IMG/VR virus record: IMGVR_UViG_3300033148_004560
Location: 1-49,267 of that record
DNA length: 49,267 nucleotides
DNA from: a virus
Direction: 5' to 3' (one strand)
Position numbers and translations under genes: made by a program. Within the stretch, counting starts at the first letter, position 1. Every line of letters begins with the position of its first letter. The notes below the pieces were generated by a model. That model worked only from the letters and a program-made list of their open reading frames with translations. It did not search any database and had not been told where the DNA came from. Of the stretch, positions 6,997-14,695 are shown one piece after another.

Positions 6997-7602
6997 AAGT
7001 ACTACACCGCCGACGAAGTAGCCTTAGTCATGCACGTGTCAACGAGTACCGTGCGCTCATGGATCCGAGCTGGGCTACCCACCGTGGACATGCCGATCGT
7101 ACGCAGTGTCGACCTGGACGCCTGGGTGGTCGCGAGGCCCCCTGCGCCCGCAGGCCCCACACCCGAAGGGCTCGACATCCTACGTACGCTCAGGAGTACA
7201 GACGAGTGGATGTCACGCCGGGGGTTGGGGGCCTGTGGGGCCCCACGGATTGCACAGGCACTGGACCGACTGGTAGACGCGCGGTTAGTGCAATTTTGGT
7301 GCCAGGAGTACGCTCTGACATGTGCTGGCCGTACCGCATCGTACGAGGCCGCATGTGATGCGCTATGCGTCACCCCGGAGGAGAATCGTCCTTGGTCCCC
7401 TGCGGTAGAAGCGGGTGTGTCGATGCTGACTGGGCGCCGGTCCCCACACCGAGGTGCACCCGCCTGTGTGGCACTACGGGCGCTACGTTACGCGGGGTAC
7501 ATCCGGGACGGAAAGCCGACCGAGTCTGGGCGACAGGCCTCCTCTGCCGATGTGGAATCCGCGCTGGGCGAGTGGGAGCGCCGGGTGCGGACCCAGAGCT
7601 GA
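6994..7602 (+). CDS. MerR/excisionase-type HTH protein (paralogue of 1111-1716)
   Basis: 202 aa. The N-terminal HTH YYTADEVALVMHVSTSTVRSWIRAGLPT is followed by a DLDAWVV segment, the standard end of an excisionase-like wing. The middle and C-terminal parts hold two possible winged-helix stretches (about 65-110 and 145-190). Likely DNA-binding regulator. It shares architecture with the first gene of the early operon but is clearly diverged. Start set by leader hairpin copy 2. Confidence 0.75.
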   Translation: MKYYTADEVALVMHVSTSTVRSWIRAGLPTVDMPIVRSVDLDAWVVARPPAPAGPTPEGLDILRTLRSTDEWMSRRGLGACGAPRIAQALDRLVDARLVQFWCQEYALTCAGRTASYEAACDALCVTPEENRPWSPAVEAGVSMLTGRRSPHRGAPACVALRALRYAGYIRDGKPTESGRQASSADVESALGEWERRVRTQS

Positions 7603-7618
7603 CATCGCCATCACCTCC

Positions 7619-7662
7619 ACCTCGCCCGGTAGCCCTAGCAGTTCCGGGCCACAGGTCGTATG
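7619..7662 (+). promoter_or_regulatory. RBS-sequestering leader hairpin, copy 3
   Basis: Stem GCCCGG/CCGGGC (7624-7629 with 7644-7649), loop TAGCCCTAGCAGTT (one change from the other copies). The lower stem pairs ACCT (7619-7622) with AGGT (7653-7656). The ATG is 10 nt after the upper stem. About 50 bp around it closely match copy 1. Confidence 0.7.
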
Positions 7663-8202
7663 ACGAACACCTACACAACCGCACATGCCGACCTTGGATG
7701 GTGGACCTTCTGTCGCCGATCCCCGATCCGTAATGGTGAGCCTCGGCTGGTCGCCTCTCGGCACGAGTACGGCTGGGAGCCCGCACGCGAGCGCACACCC
7801 CGTGAGGGCTACACCTACGCCTGTCGCCACACATCAACTAAGCCCGGTGGCCCCAAGTCCGCAGAGTGGCAGTACTGGTCTCTGTGGCGCAGGCCTACCC
7901 GCCTGGTAGAGCTAGGCGCGCTGTTGCCCGCGCTGGCGGAGCTGTCGATATCCCGCTGGGATGCGATCGCGTATCGCATCCAACGGACGGGGGGCACAGG
8001 CTTCGATCGCGCCCGACTAGAGCGCGCACACGGATGGGGCGGGCGCGCGTCAGCGCAATGGACTGACGCCATCCGCTGGTGCGCCGGGGGTGAGTACGCG
8101 CGAGCCAAGCAAGCACTGCGCGATGCCCTCGCACCCGCCAAGGGGTGGGGCCACGGCGCTGCGGAGCGTGAGGCGCTGGACGCGATCGGAGTGATGGCAT
8201 GA
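7660..8202 (+). CDS. Hypothetical protein
   Basis: 180 aa, Trp- and Arg-rich, starting MTNTYTTAHADLGWW. The C-terminal half is helical (ARAKQALRDALAPAK). No family recognised. Third gene under a leader hairpin; ends in ATGA overlap with the next small gene. Confidence 0.7.
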   Translation: MTNTYTTAHADLGWWTFCRRSPIRNGEPRLVASRHEYGWEPARERTPREGYTYACRHTSTKPGGPKSAEWQYWSLWRRPTRLVELGALLPALAELSISRWDAIAYRIQRTGGTGFDRARLERAHGWGGRASAQWTDAIRWCAGGEYARAKQALRDALAPAKGWGHGAAEREALDAIGVMA

Positions 8203-8372
8203 CATTGGATCATCTGATCGCGATCGGCATCCACCACGATGAGCCCATCCAGGAGATCGCGGAGCGATGCGCCCCGGAGGATGTGGACGACGTCATGCGC
8301 CGGCTGTACGTCGCGTATCTCGAGGGCGTGGTCGCCTTTGATGGCGATGGCATGTTGAGGAGGGTGAAATGA
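8199..8372 (+). CDS. Small acidic hypothetical protein
   Basis: 57 aa, starting MTLDHLIAIGIHHDEP and ending MLRRVK. ATGA overlaps at both ends (with 8202 and 8369) support it as real. It is acidic and helical. Not recognised. Confidence 0.6.
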   Translation: MTLDHLIAIGIHHDEPIQEIAERCAPEDVDDVMRRLYVAYLEGVVAFDGDGMLRRVK

Positions 8373-8713
8373 TGGCGACGATAACGATCCCAGTAGGCAC
8401 AGACCGCACCAAGCTCTACCTCCAGCTAGTGCGTGGGGCCGACAAGGCTTTACTTATGGTGCCCTTGTGCTGGTTTGAGCGGAGGGTGACCGAGCTCTAC
8501 GGGGCGATCGTGGTAGTGCCGCACTCGTTCCGGCTGGAGGCGTTCTATCCGGATTTAGTTATAGTGGAGGCTGCAGACACCCTACTTTCGACGGATGAAC
8601 GGCGGATCAAAAGCTTCCTGGCGAGCTCAGACGCGGACGTAGTCGCAGAATCTCATCGGATATCCTCGTGGCCCGGCGGCGGGATGATCTCGAATAGGAG
8701 GGTGACGGAATGA
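8369..8713 (+). CDS. Hypothetical protein
   Basis: 114 aa, beginning MMATITIPVGTDRTK. The pattern is beta-rich in the first half. An excellent RBS (GAGGAGGG) lies inside the preceding gene. ATGA overlap with the next gene. No family recognised. Confidence 0.65.
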   Translation: MMATITIPVGTDRTKLYLQLVRGADKALLMVPLCWFERRVTELYGAIVVVPHSFRLEAFYPDLVIVEAADTLLSTDERRIKSFLASSDADVVAESHRISSWPGGGMISNRRVTE

Positions 8714-8907
8714 CGACACTGTTGGTCCCGACGACAATCGAATGTACCCACACCCATTGCGAGGATTGCAAGCATGTGCGGCCACCCCTCGACCCAAAAG
8801 ACACGGCTACTGGATGGTGCTACCTATTGCAGTCGCACCTGTACCAGCGTCGTCGATGCGACAAGTGCCTGCTAGCCGAGCTGGATGCCTACCGTCGCGG
8901 CGTCTAG
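8710..8907 (+). CDS. Small Cys-rich (zinc-binding type) protein
   Basis: 65 aa with C-x4-C-x2-C, then C, then CDKC, consistent with a zinc-binding fold. ATGA overlap upstream. It ends 36 bp inside the convergent methyltransferase gene. Function unknown; last gene of the rightward early region. Confidence 0.65.
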   Translation: MTTLLVPTTIECTHTHCEDCKHVRPPLDPKDTATGWCYLLQSHLYQRRRCDKCLLAELDAYRRGV

Positions 8908-9720
8908 GTCCGCCGTAGCCCGCGCATACCGGGCCCTACCTGCGTCCGTATCCGGACACCCACCATGCAGCCACTCTTGCTGCGACTCGACCCACCTAGC
9001 CACCCGCGTTTGATCGCGCTCGGTCAGGGGTGACTCGCATCGTGTATGCGCGAGCTCACATGCAGCCGCGTCGCGCTCGATCATGATGCAGTCGCGACCC
9101 AGCAGTCGGCAGGCTAGGCCCGTGGTGCCCGACCCGGCGCATGGATCGCACACCAGATCACCGACGTCGGAGAACCACGACACGAGTGACAGCATCAGAT
9201 CCAGGGGCTTCTCGCAGCTGTACTTGTCCCGGCCGCGAAGCGATTTCTGATCGAACGCGGTTAGCGATCCTGGCCCAGACCAGTGCTTGCGGCCGCTCGC
9301 GTGCCACATCGTAATCATCTCGGCGCCCGACGGTGGACGATCGCCGGACAGCTGCGGCTGTGACCATCTCACCCAAGGCACGCTGCGGATGTAGTCCACT
9401 CGCGTGAGCTTAGGCTCGTCGAACGCGCGCGAGCGCACGTCCCGCTCTACCGCCTGCCTCCACAGGTGCGCGGACTCGAGGTCGGAGAACACCGTGGACC
9501 ATCGCGATGCATGTCCTATCAGTCGGGCGATGTCCGCCATCATGGTACCGTCCAGCGCGGCGAACCCCAGGTCACGGTTGACTGGCCCGACACCAGCAGT
9601 GCCGTTGCTAGTGGCGCGGTCATGCACCCTATCCGCATAGGGTGGGTCCGTTATCACGGACGCGATCGGCGCCGCGAGCAACGTGGGCATGGCCGCGTGG
9701 AGGTCTGCATGTACGATCAC
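8872..9720 (-). CDS. DNA N4-cytosine/N6-adenine methyltransferase
   Basis: 282 aa from a GTG at 9720 that overlaps the upstream stop (GTGA). The frame is open further upstream, but that part matches no domain. The catalytic motif TDPPY is at 24-28 and the SAM-binding motif DPCAGSGTTG at 192-201. This order (catalytic first) is that of beta-class amino-methyltransferases. It probably modifies phage DNA against host restriction. No cognate restriction enzyme is adjacent. Target sequence unknown. Converges with the early operon. Confidence 0.88.
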   Translation of the reverse strand: MIVHADLHAAMPTLLAAPIASVITDPPYADRVHDRATSNGTAGVGPVNRDLGFAALDGTMMADIARLIGHASRWSTVFSDLESAHLWRQAVERDVRSRAFDEPKLTRVDYIRSVPWVRWSQPQLSGDRPPSGAEMITMWHASGRKHWSGPGSLTAFDQKSLRGRDKYSCEKPLDLMLSLVSWFSDVGDLVCDPCAGSGTTGLACRLLGRDCIMIERDAAACELAHTRCESPLTERDQTRVARWVESQQEWLHGGCPDTDAGRARYARATADLDAATVGIQLG

Positions 9721-10016
9721 GGGATCACCCACACTTCCGCCGCCCCGATCATGTACCCCCGGACACGTGCGTATGCACGGAATTGCTCCCACCACTCCCC
9801 CGCTTGGTCGCGCGAGTCGCGCATGATATTGGCCCATGCTTCCAGCCTCACCGGGGTGGTCTGTTGGTACAGCACGAACCCATATACGCCTCCAGCTCGC
9901 GAGGGCCGTGTCCACCATGCAGCTGCCTCGCTAGTGTCGGACCAGTACCACTCCTCGTACAGCCTCGCGATGTCGCAGGGGCACTGTGCTAGCTCGATTC
10001 CGTAAATGAACGTCAT
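9717..10016 (-). CDS. Small Trp-rich protein, paralogue A
   Basis: 99 aa, start ATG 10016 in a TGATG overlap. Shares an IYG opening and a C-terminal W-x-FR-YAR-RG-x4-A-x3-W pattern with the next gene upstream (10016-10291), so the two are tandem paralogues. No catalytic motif seen. Function unknown. Confidence 0.65.
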   Translation of the reverse strand: MTFIYGIELAQCPCDIARLYEEWYWSDTSEAAAWWTRPSRAGGVYGFVLYQQTTPVRLEAWANIMRDSRDQAGEWWEQFRAYARVRGYMIGAAEVWVIP

Positions 10017-10291
10017 CAGCAGTACCCCGCCCCTTCGACCCAAGCCTGCCCCGGTCCGAGTATGGTACCCCGCTCCCGTGCGTACTCCCGGACCGTGTCC
10101 CACACTTCCGCCGCTGCCTCAATATCCTTCGCTACCCCCAACACGAAGTGCACCCACGGCACCGTCTCTCTTCTCCCGATCGAGAAGCGGAACCCCAGCA
10201 CAGTGCCCATATCGACATCGAAGTATTGGATCTCTACCTCGTCGTTGAGGGGCAGCGCAATTCTACGCCCTACAAGTACACCGTAAATCAT
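10016..10291 (-). CDS. Small protein, paralogue B
   Basis: 91 aa, ATGA overlap with the primase-helicase gene. Tandem paralogue of 9717-10016 (common REYARERG.ILG..QAW-type end). Beta-rich N-terminal half, helical C-terminus. Function unknown. Confidence 0.65.
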   Translation of the reverse strand: MIYGVLVGRRIALPLNDEVEIQYFDVDMGTVLGFRFSIGRRETVPWVHFVLGVAKDIEAAAEVWDTVREYARERGTILGPGQAWVEGAGYC

Positions 10292-12345
10292 CGTGAGAAC
10301 CCTTCCGTTCGTCCCAACGCGGACGCCACGTCCACGTCAGATGCATCCTGTCCGGATGCGGTTAGCGCATACTCGCCCGCGCGGTAGTCCACCATGCCGA
10401 GGGCCTGTAGCCTCGCGAGCGCCTTGTTCGTTGCCGCGCTGGACTCGCCAGTCAGTGCGGTGATCTCGCGTCTACCCGTCCACGTGGCTCGTGGGATAGC
10501 CCGCATGAGATTGCACCCCGCACGGTACGCGGCCTTCGACGCTTCCAGATCGCGTCGCGGGATAGCGGCAGTGGGTGCGTCGGTGGCATCCTCTTCCCTC
10601 ACGATCCTAGCCACGAGTGACTCGCCACTCAGTGTATCCGGATGCGGTACGTCGTCCCATTGGATCCGAAATGTCTTGAACCCGCGCCGTGTCGCTCGCG
10701 CACACTGGACCTCAATCACTCTGGGCTGCTTGTCCTCGGGTCGCCTCAGCGATATTGCGGCCTGCACTGCGCCCGCAAGCGAGCCGTGTCCGCTGATCCC
10801 GCGCAAGCCTTCGCCGCCCTTGGCCGACTTATTTTCGTGCACTAGGATCATGACGAGCACACCCGTCCGCACCGACAGTCGGCCTAGTTCGTTCGCCCAC
10901 TGGCGAAACGACGAGTCATTGAAACCTCCGTCGGTCGCGGGCATCGCGGACGAGTATGTGTCAATCAACACCATGCCGATGCTGTGGTCGGTGATCGCAC
11001 GTTCGAGCTCGTCCAGGTACGCTGAGCTGAATGGGTCCGCCTCCGCCATATACATCGGCAGTGCGTCCAGGTCCACGTCCAGTCCAGCACATATCCGGAC
11101 AGCTCGCTCCTGGGTCAGCGTGCCGCCTTCGTGGTCCAGGTAGAGCACGTTGCGTTGGCGCGTGGGCATCCCAAGGAAGTCACATCCTGCAGCCACACAG
11201 AGGGCTAGCAGTAGTGCCACTGGGGTCTTGGCGGTGTAGGCAAATCCTTGGATGACGCTCACCTTGCCGGGTGCAAGCTCTAGCCCTGGCACGACGTACT
11301 CCAGCGGTGTGGGGTGTCGCCAATCGACGTACCGGATCGCGGCATACTCGTCGGTGGCAGCGCCCCGAGCGGGCGAGGCGTCAGTGGGAGCCGGTTGGCC
11401 TGCCCCAGCGTGTCGAGCGCGCCAGGGGAGCATGCATGCTTGCTCGACGATTGCCCCTACGGCCGGCGTGACGATGACGTCCAGGGCTTTGCGCCCACTG
11501 ACCTGATCAGGTGGTAGCCCCCATGCCTTGCATGCCGTGTGTACGCCCGCAGCCACGTCCACGCCAGGCTCGTCCTTGGGCAGCCACACTTTGATCAACA
11601 GGGCGCAATCATCCCTGGATAGCCCGCTGTGGTACAGCACCCCACCGAGCGCGAGGCACAGTGCGTTCTTCCGCTTATCATAGTCGGTCCACGGCCCGAT
11701 CGCGCCAATGATCGCCTGCAGTGCCGCGTCGCGTGGAGCGTTCGGCCGGGGGGCCACCCCCGCTGAGGGGACCGCCCGCATCGTATGCGCGGACAGGTCG
11801 ACCTCAGGCAGTGATGCGAGTGCGAGCGCTGCACCATCGTGGCGCCAGACCTCGCGTGGTGGGGTGTCCGTGAGACAGCCAACGAACCCGATGCGGTCCG
11901 CATTGCTGGTGCTCGGGTCGTTGGTCACGCCGAGCAACTCAGCGGTCGCAACACGCACGCGCCACACGTCCGCTGGCGGGTGCTCGGCGTCGAGACGCAC
12001 GTAGACGCGCGCCTTGCGGATGCCATCGACATCGTCCGAGGGCGTACCATGCACGATCGCGTCGACACCCAACTCCGCAATGCGTGCATGCAACGCGGGC
12101 AAGTCGAGGCCCGTGTCGACGTCGAGCATCACCACGTCCGACATGCTCTCGACGTTCGCAGTCGAGCGGTCCTTGCCCTCGACGAGGCGGTACGGCCCGA
12201 ACGCAACAAGGTTGCGCTTGTCGGTGTGCTCTGTCTCCTCGTTGCAGAGCCGCTCGATCTCGTCGCCAAGCGCGCTCCACGTCATATCGTCCCGCGCTGC
12301 TGGGGTCGCGCCTATGGCGCCACGATATACTGTGAGGTGGGTCAC
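10288..12345 (-). CDS. Primase-helicase fusion (AEP-type primase plus RecA-like ATPase)
   Basis: 685 aa, GTG start in GTGA overlap. Residues 1-175 resemble an archaeo-eukaryotic-type primase: acidic LDVD (74-77), then HGTPSDD and KARVYVRLD, and a DPS..NADR segment near 143-151. Residues about 205-285 resemble a PriCT-type helical linker. Residues about 335-560 are a RecA/RepA-like ATPase with Walker A GFAYTAKT (367-374) and Walker B MVLIDT (458-463). The canonical Gly before Lys is Ala. A winged-helix-like C-terminus (about 615-680) may contact DNA. The central replication protein together with the polymerase at 14696. Confidence 0.85.
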   Translation of the reverse strand: MTHLTVYRGAIGATPAARDDMTWSALGDEIERLCNEETEHTDKRNLVAFGPYRLVEGKDRSTANVESMSDVVMLDVDTGLDLPALHARIAELGVDAIVHGTPSDDVDGIRKARVYVRLDAEHPPADVWRVRVATAELLGVTNDPSTSNADRIGFVGCLTDTPPREVWRHDGAALALASLPEVDLSAHTMRAVPSAGVAPRPNAPRDAALQAIIGAIGPWTDYDKRKNALCLALGGVLYHSGLSRDDCALLIKVWLPKDEPGVDVAAGVHTACKAWGLPPDQVSGRKALDVIVTPAVGAIVEQACMLPWRARHAGAGQPAPTDASPARGAATDEYAAIRYVDWRHPTPLEYVVPGLELAPGKVSVIQGFAYTAKTPVALLLALCVAAGCDFLGMPTRQRNVLYLDHEGGTLTQERAVRICAGLDVDLDALPMYMAEADPFSSAYLDELERAITDHSIGMVLIDTYSSAMPATDGGFNDSSFRQWANELGRLSVRTGVLVMILVHENKSAKGGEGLRGISGHGSLAGAVQAAISLRRPEDKQPRVIEVQCARATRRGFKTFRIQWDDVPHPDTLSGESLVARIVREEDATDAPTAAIPRRDLEASKAAYRAGCNLMRAIPRATWTGRREITALTGESSAATNKALARLQALGMVDYRAGEYALTASGQDASDVDVASALGRTEGFSR

Positions 12346-13061
12346 TTGGCAGAGATCCTGTCTTCATGCGCAGCCCACACTTCGCGCGCGCATGCGGCTG
12401 CATCCGCATGAATCTCGGACCCGGTGAATCGCAAGACCATCCAGCCTGCGCGCTGCATGACGCGATCACGTTTGCGGTCCCGAGCAGCTTGCTCCTTCGT
12501 TCGCTCGTGGTACTCGTGGCCATCGGCCTCGATCACGATCTTGGATTCGGGCCAAGCGAAATCTGCGCGGTACCCCAACAGTTCGTACTGGGGCTGTAGT
12601 TGCTCTTCGTAACTGGCATGGGCCGCAGTTAGCGCGTCCCACAGTGTCGATTCAATTGGGGACTCGCACTGGGCCCGCTTGCCGGCTGCCCGGCACGTCG
12701 GACATTTTTCCCTACCTCGACCCCCATAGTCCTCCTCTGCGATGATACGTGTTCGCTCTCCGCAATGCTCACATTCCGAGTATATGTGTATTATCACGAT
12801 GCCCTCCCCTCGGTACACCTCTATCATGCACCCGGATATCCGCGCATATCCCAAGCAGCATGGGCATAGGGTAGTGCCGCCTTCGAGTTCTATCGCCGGG
12901 AACGCCACGAGTTCAGCCTGCTTTGCCGAGATACCCCCGTAGCGCGATCGCTGGAGGGCTTCATCACTCGGTGGTGCCACGCTAGCCGCTGGCGCGTCGG
13001 CGTCCGTTGGCGGCGCTATCGCCGCGAACTGTGCAGCTATCTTTGGGTCTATCCTAATCAT
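12342..13061 (-). CDS. VSR/DUF559-like nuclease with zinc fingers
   Basis: 239 aa. The N-terminus carries AQFAAIAPP (10-18), a Pro/Ala linker, then QRSRYGGI (37-44). Cys pairs at about 66-69, 97-100 and 120-123 suggest zinc binding. The C-terminal domain (about 133-230) shows the VSR-like PD-(D/E)XK pattern ESPIE, DFAW, KIVIEADGHEYH, then GW.VLRFTG. It may act as a nickase or endonuclease in recombination or host DNA breakdown. The two N-terminal motifs recur in other proteins of this phage (16843-17424 and 21691-21975). ATGA coupling on both sides. Confidence 0.82.
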   Translation of the reverse strand: MIRIDPKIAAQFAAIAPPTDADAPAASVAPPSDEALQRSRYGGISAKQAELVAFPAIELEGGTTLCPCCLGYARISGCMIEVYRGEGIVIIHIYSECEHCGERTRIIAEEDYGGRGREKCPTCRAAGKRAQCESPIESTLWDALTAAHASYEEQLQPQYELLGYRADFAWPESKIVIEADGHEYHERTKEQAARDRKRDRVMQRAGWMVLRFTGSEIHADAAACAREVWAAHEDRISAK

Positions 13062-13453
13062 TCCTCATCCCCCTCTCGTGCGAGCAAAAACAACACGTTC
13101 GTCGCCGCGTGCGCCAGATGCGGATAGCCCGTCTCAGGGTCGAGTTGCTCGCCGGTCCGCCATGCGACCATGTGCCGCATGGCCGCAGAGAAGTAGCGCT
13201 CCCGGTGGTCGGGCACATGCTGCCAGTTGTCCGCGCCATGCTTGGTCGCGCCGTACGTGAGCACGTCCACCACGTGGCACATCGCCCGCCAAGGGAGCAG
13301 GTTCCACTTAGGCTTGTCGTCCTTGCGCCCCTTGTCGGCGCGATCCACGATGGCTTGCGCGCGTACCTCCCGTACGGCCGCATCCCCTGATCGCAGTGTG
13401 TCAGGCTCGACGTCGTCGTGCCAGGACTCCCATGCTTTGCTGTCGATTGTCAT
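13058..13453 (-). CDS. dATP/dGTP diphosphohydrolase-like protein (DUF5664 type)
   Basis: 131 aa from ATG 13453 (ATGA overlap; the frame upstream is not coding). Matches the DUF5664 pattern: KWNLLPW, VLTYGATKHGADNW, RYFSAAMRHMVAW, GEQLDPETG-HLAHAATNVLFL. Family members include MazZ-like enzymes that hydrolyse dATP or dGTP to monophosphates and feed pools for modified bases. No PurZ or DatZ partner is visible here, so the role is probably nucleotide-pool adjustment rather than a known base substitution. Confidence 0.8.
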   Translation of the reverse strand: MTIDSKAWESWHDDVEPDTLRSGDAAVREVRAQAIVDRADKGRKDDKPKWNLLPWRAMCHVVDVLTYGATKHGADNWQHVPDHRERYFSAAMRHMVAWRTGEQLDPETGYPHLAHAATNVLFLLAREGDEE

Positions 13454-13980
13454 TGCGCGATCCACCACTTCCCAATGCCGACTGCATCTAAGAGATTGTG
13501 CATGTGAAATGAACTTGGATAGTAACTCGCACCTGGCTTGCCCCACCTATCACGCGCGCCCTTGCGCCGTGCGGCATCGATGGCGCGCTCGGTCTCAGCG
13601 CCACCCAGCAGCGTGCGTTCGTCATCCTGCAGGCGCATCCACATCCGCCAATGGTGCACGGGTTTGGGCACGGTGCCCTTCCACTGGCTCGGGGTGACCG
13701 GCACCACGACGGCGTTGTTGGCCCCAGCGTACAGCCCGGCTAACGTGCCACCCACAGCGGCGAGCTGGACGATGGCAGGGACCGACGTACGCGTGCGACT
13801 ATCCACTTGCGGACACTCCCACACCACCGTGCTGATGTCGTCCGCTTGAAGGAGGTCGCCCACGCGGACCGTCTCCGGGCGCGCGAAGCACACACACATC
13901 AGCCGGCATCTGGCGAAGCGCGCCACCGCGCTGCCCTTGCCCCGGGCTGCATAGCCTGGATCGATCGCGATGAAGTTCAT
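13450..13980 (-). CDS. RuvC/RNase H-fold resolvase-like nuclease
   Basis: 176 aa from ATG 13980 (ATGA overlap, GGGGTGGGG upstream). It opens with NFIAIDPGYAARGKG, the first RuvC-type acidic motif. VVWECPQ supplies a second acidic site and HNLLDAVGIGKWW a third, near the C-terminus. Likely resolves branched DNA before packaging. It sits between the exonuclease and nucleotide-pool genes, as in many phage replication modules. Confidence 0.75.
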   Translation of the reverse strand: MNFIAIDPGYAARGKGSAVARFARCRLMCVCFARPETVRVGDLLQADDISTVVWECPQVDSRTRTSVPAIVQLAAVGGTLAGLYAGANNAVVVPVTPSQWKGTVPKPVHHWRMWMRLQDDERTLLGGAETERAIDAARRKGARDRWGKPGASYYPSSFHMHNLLDAVGIGKWWIAQ

Positions 13981-14531
13981 GCGCCCCACCCCATTGCGCG
14001 GCGTGCAATGCGCGCTTCTTCAATTGTCGTGAGGATATCGGGCAACGCACGATGCGTGTTGCGCACGGGCCAAGTGACCGGATCGGGACACCATGCGTCC
14101 GCTGCCGACATCAACGCACGCACGTCGAACACGCGGTGTGACAGGTAATCCGCGAACCCGGGCAAGTGAACGCGGCACCATGCGAGATCGAAATGCACGC
14201 TCGACCCCGCCAACGTGACCGCGTGGCGCTGCCCGTTCGCGAGATCGTGTGCCAGCTGCGACAGGAATTGGTCGACCTGCTTGATCGTAGTGCGGCTCAT
14301 CTGCGCGTCGTCCCACAGCCCGTTGTTTGCGTGCATCCGCTGGACGTATGGGTCCACGTTCGCAAGATGCCCCCCGGTGAGGTGGACCACGCCGGTGTAC
14401 CGCTCCACGATCGCGAAGTCGTCACCGCGTGCATCCTCGCAGAGCACTGCCGCGAATTCGAGCACATGCCCTTGCCCAGGTATGAGTCCCGTTGTCTCCA
14501 GATCGAGCCACAGAAATTGATGCGCGGTCAT
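13977..14531 (-). CDS. DEDDh 3'-5' exonuclease, oligoribonuclease-like
   Basis: 184 aa from ATG 14531 with RBS GGGAGGATCGC; the upstream extension to 14591 belongs to the small gene before it. Motifs: FLWLDLETTGL (D-x-E), GSSVHFDLAW (second Asp), and HRALPDI (His and final Asp). Closest in pattern to oligoribonuclease, which degrades short RNA or nucleotide oligomers. Likely recycles nucleotides during infection. Confidence 0.82.
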   Translation of the reverse strand: MTAHQFLWLDLETTGLIPGQGHVLEFAAVLCEDARGDDFAIVERYTGVVHLTGGHLANVDPYVQRMHANNGLWDDAQMSRTTIKQVDQFLSQLAHDLANGQRHAVTLAGSSVHFDLAWCRVHLPGFADYLSHRVFDVRALMSAADAWCPDPVTWPVRNTHRALPDILTTIEEARIARRAMGWGA

Positions 14532-14689
14532 GCGATCCTCCCAAGGGTTAGGTACCGGCACAGCAGTCCATATCCGGTGTTCGTCCGCCACTCGTCCAGG
14601 CGGCAGAACTCGCCATCGCCCACGTTGACGATCGGGGATATGTCGCGATTGACTAGGATGTACATGATGTCATTCATAGGCAGTCCCAT
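14528..14689 (-). CDS. Small hypothetical protein
   Basis: 53 aa, starting MGLPMNDIMYILVN and ending LTLGRIA. The stop overlaps the exonuclease start (ATGA). It fills the gap between polymerase and exonuclease. An internal ATG at 14677 is an alternative start. Not recognised. Confidence 0.55.
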   Translation of the reverse strand: MGLPMNDIMYILVNRDISPIVNVGDGEFCRLDEWRTNTGYGLLCRYLTLGRIA

Positions 14690-14695
14690 GTCATC

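Noticed and set aside
8945-8958. GTCCG/CGGAC hairpin as a convergent terminator
   Set aside because: It lies inside the methyltransferase coding sequence and has no T-run.
11839-12411. 190-aa rightward ORF opposite the primase gene
   Set aside because: Antisense shadow of a well-supported primase-helicase domain.
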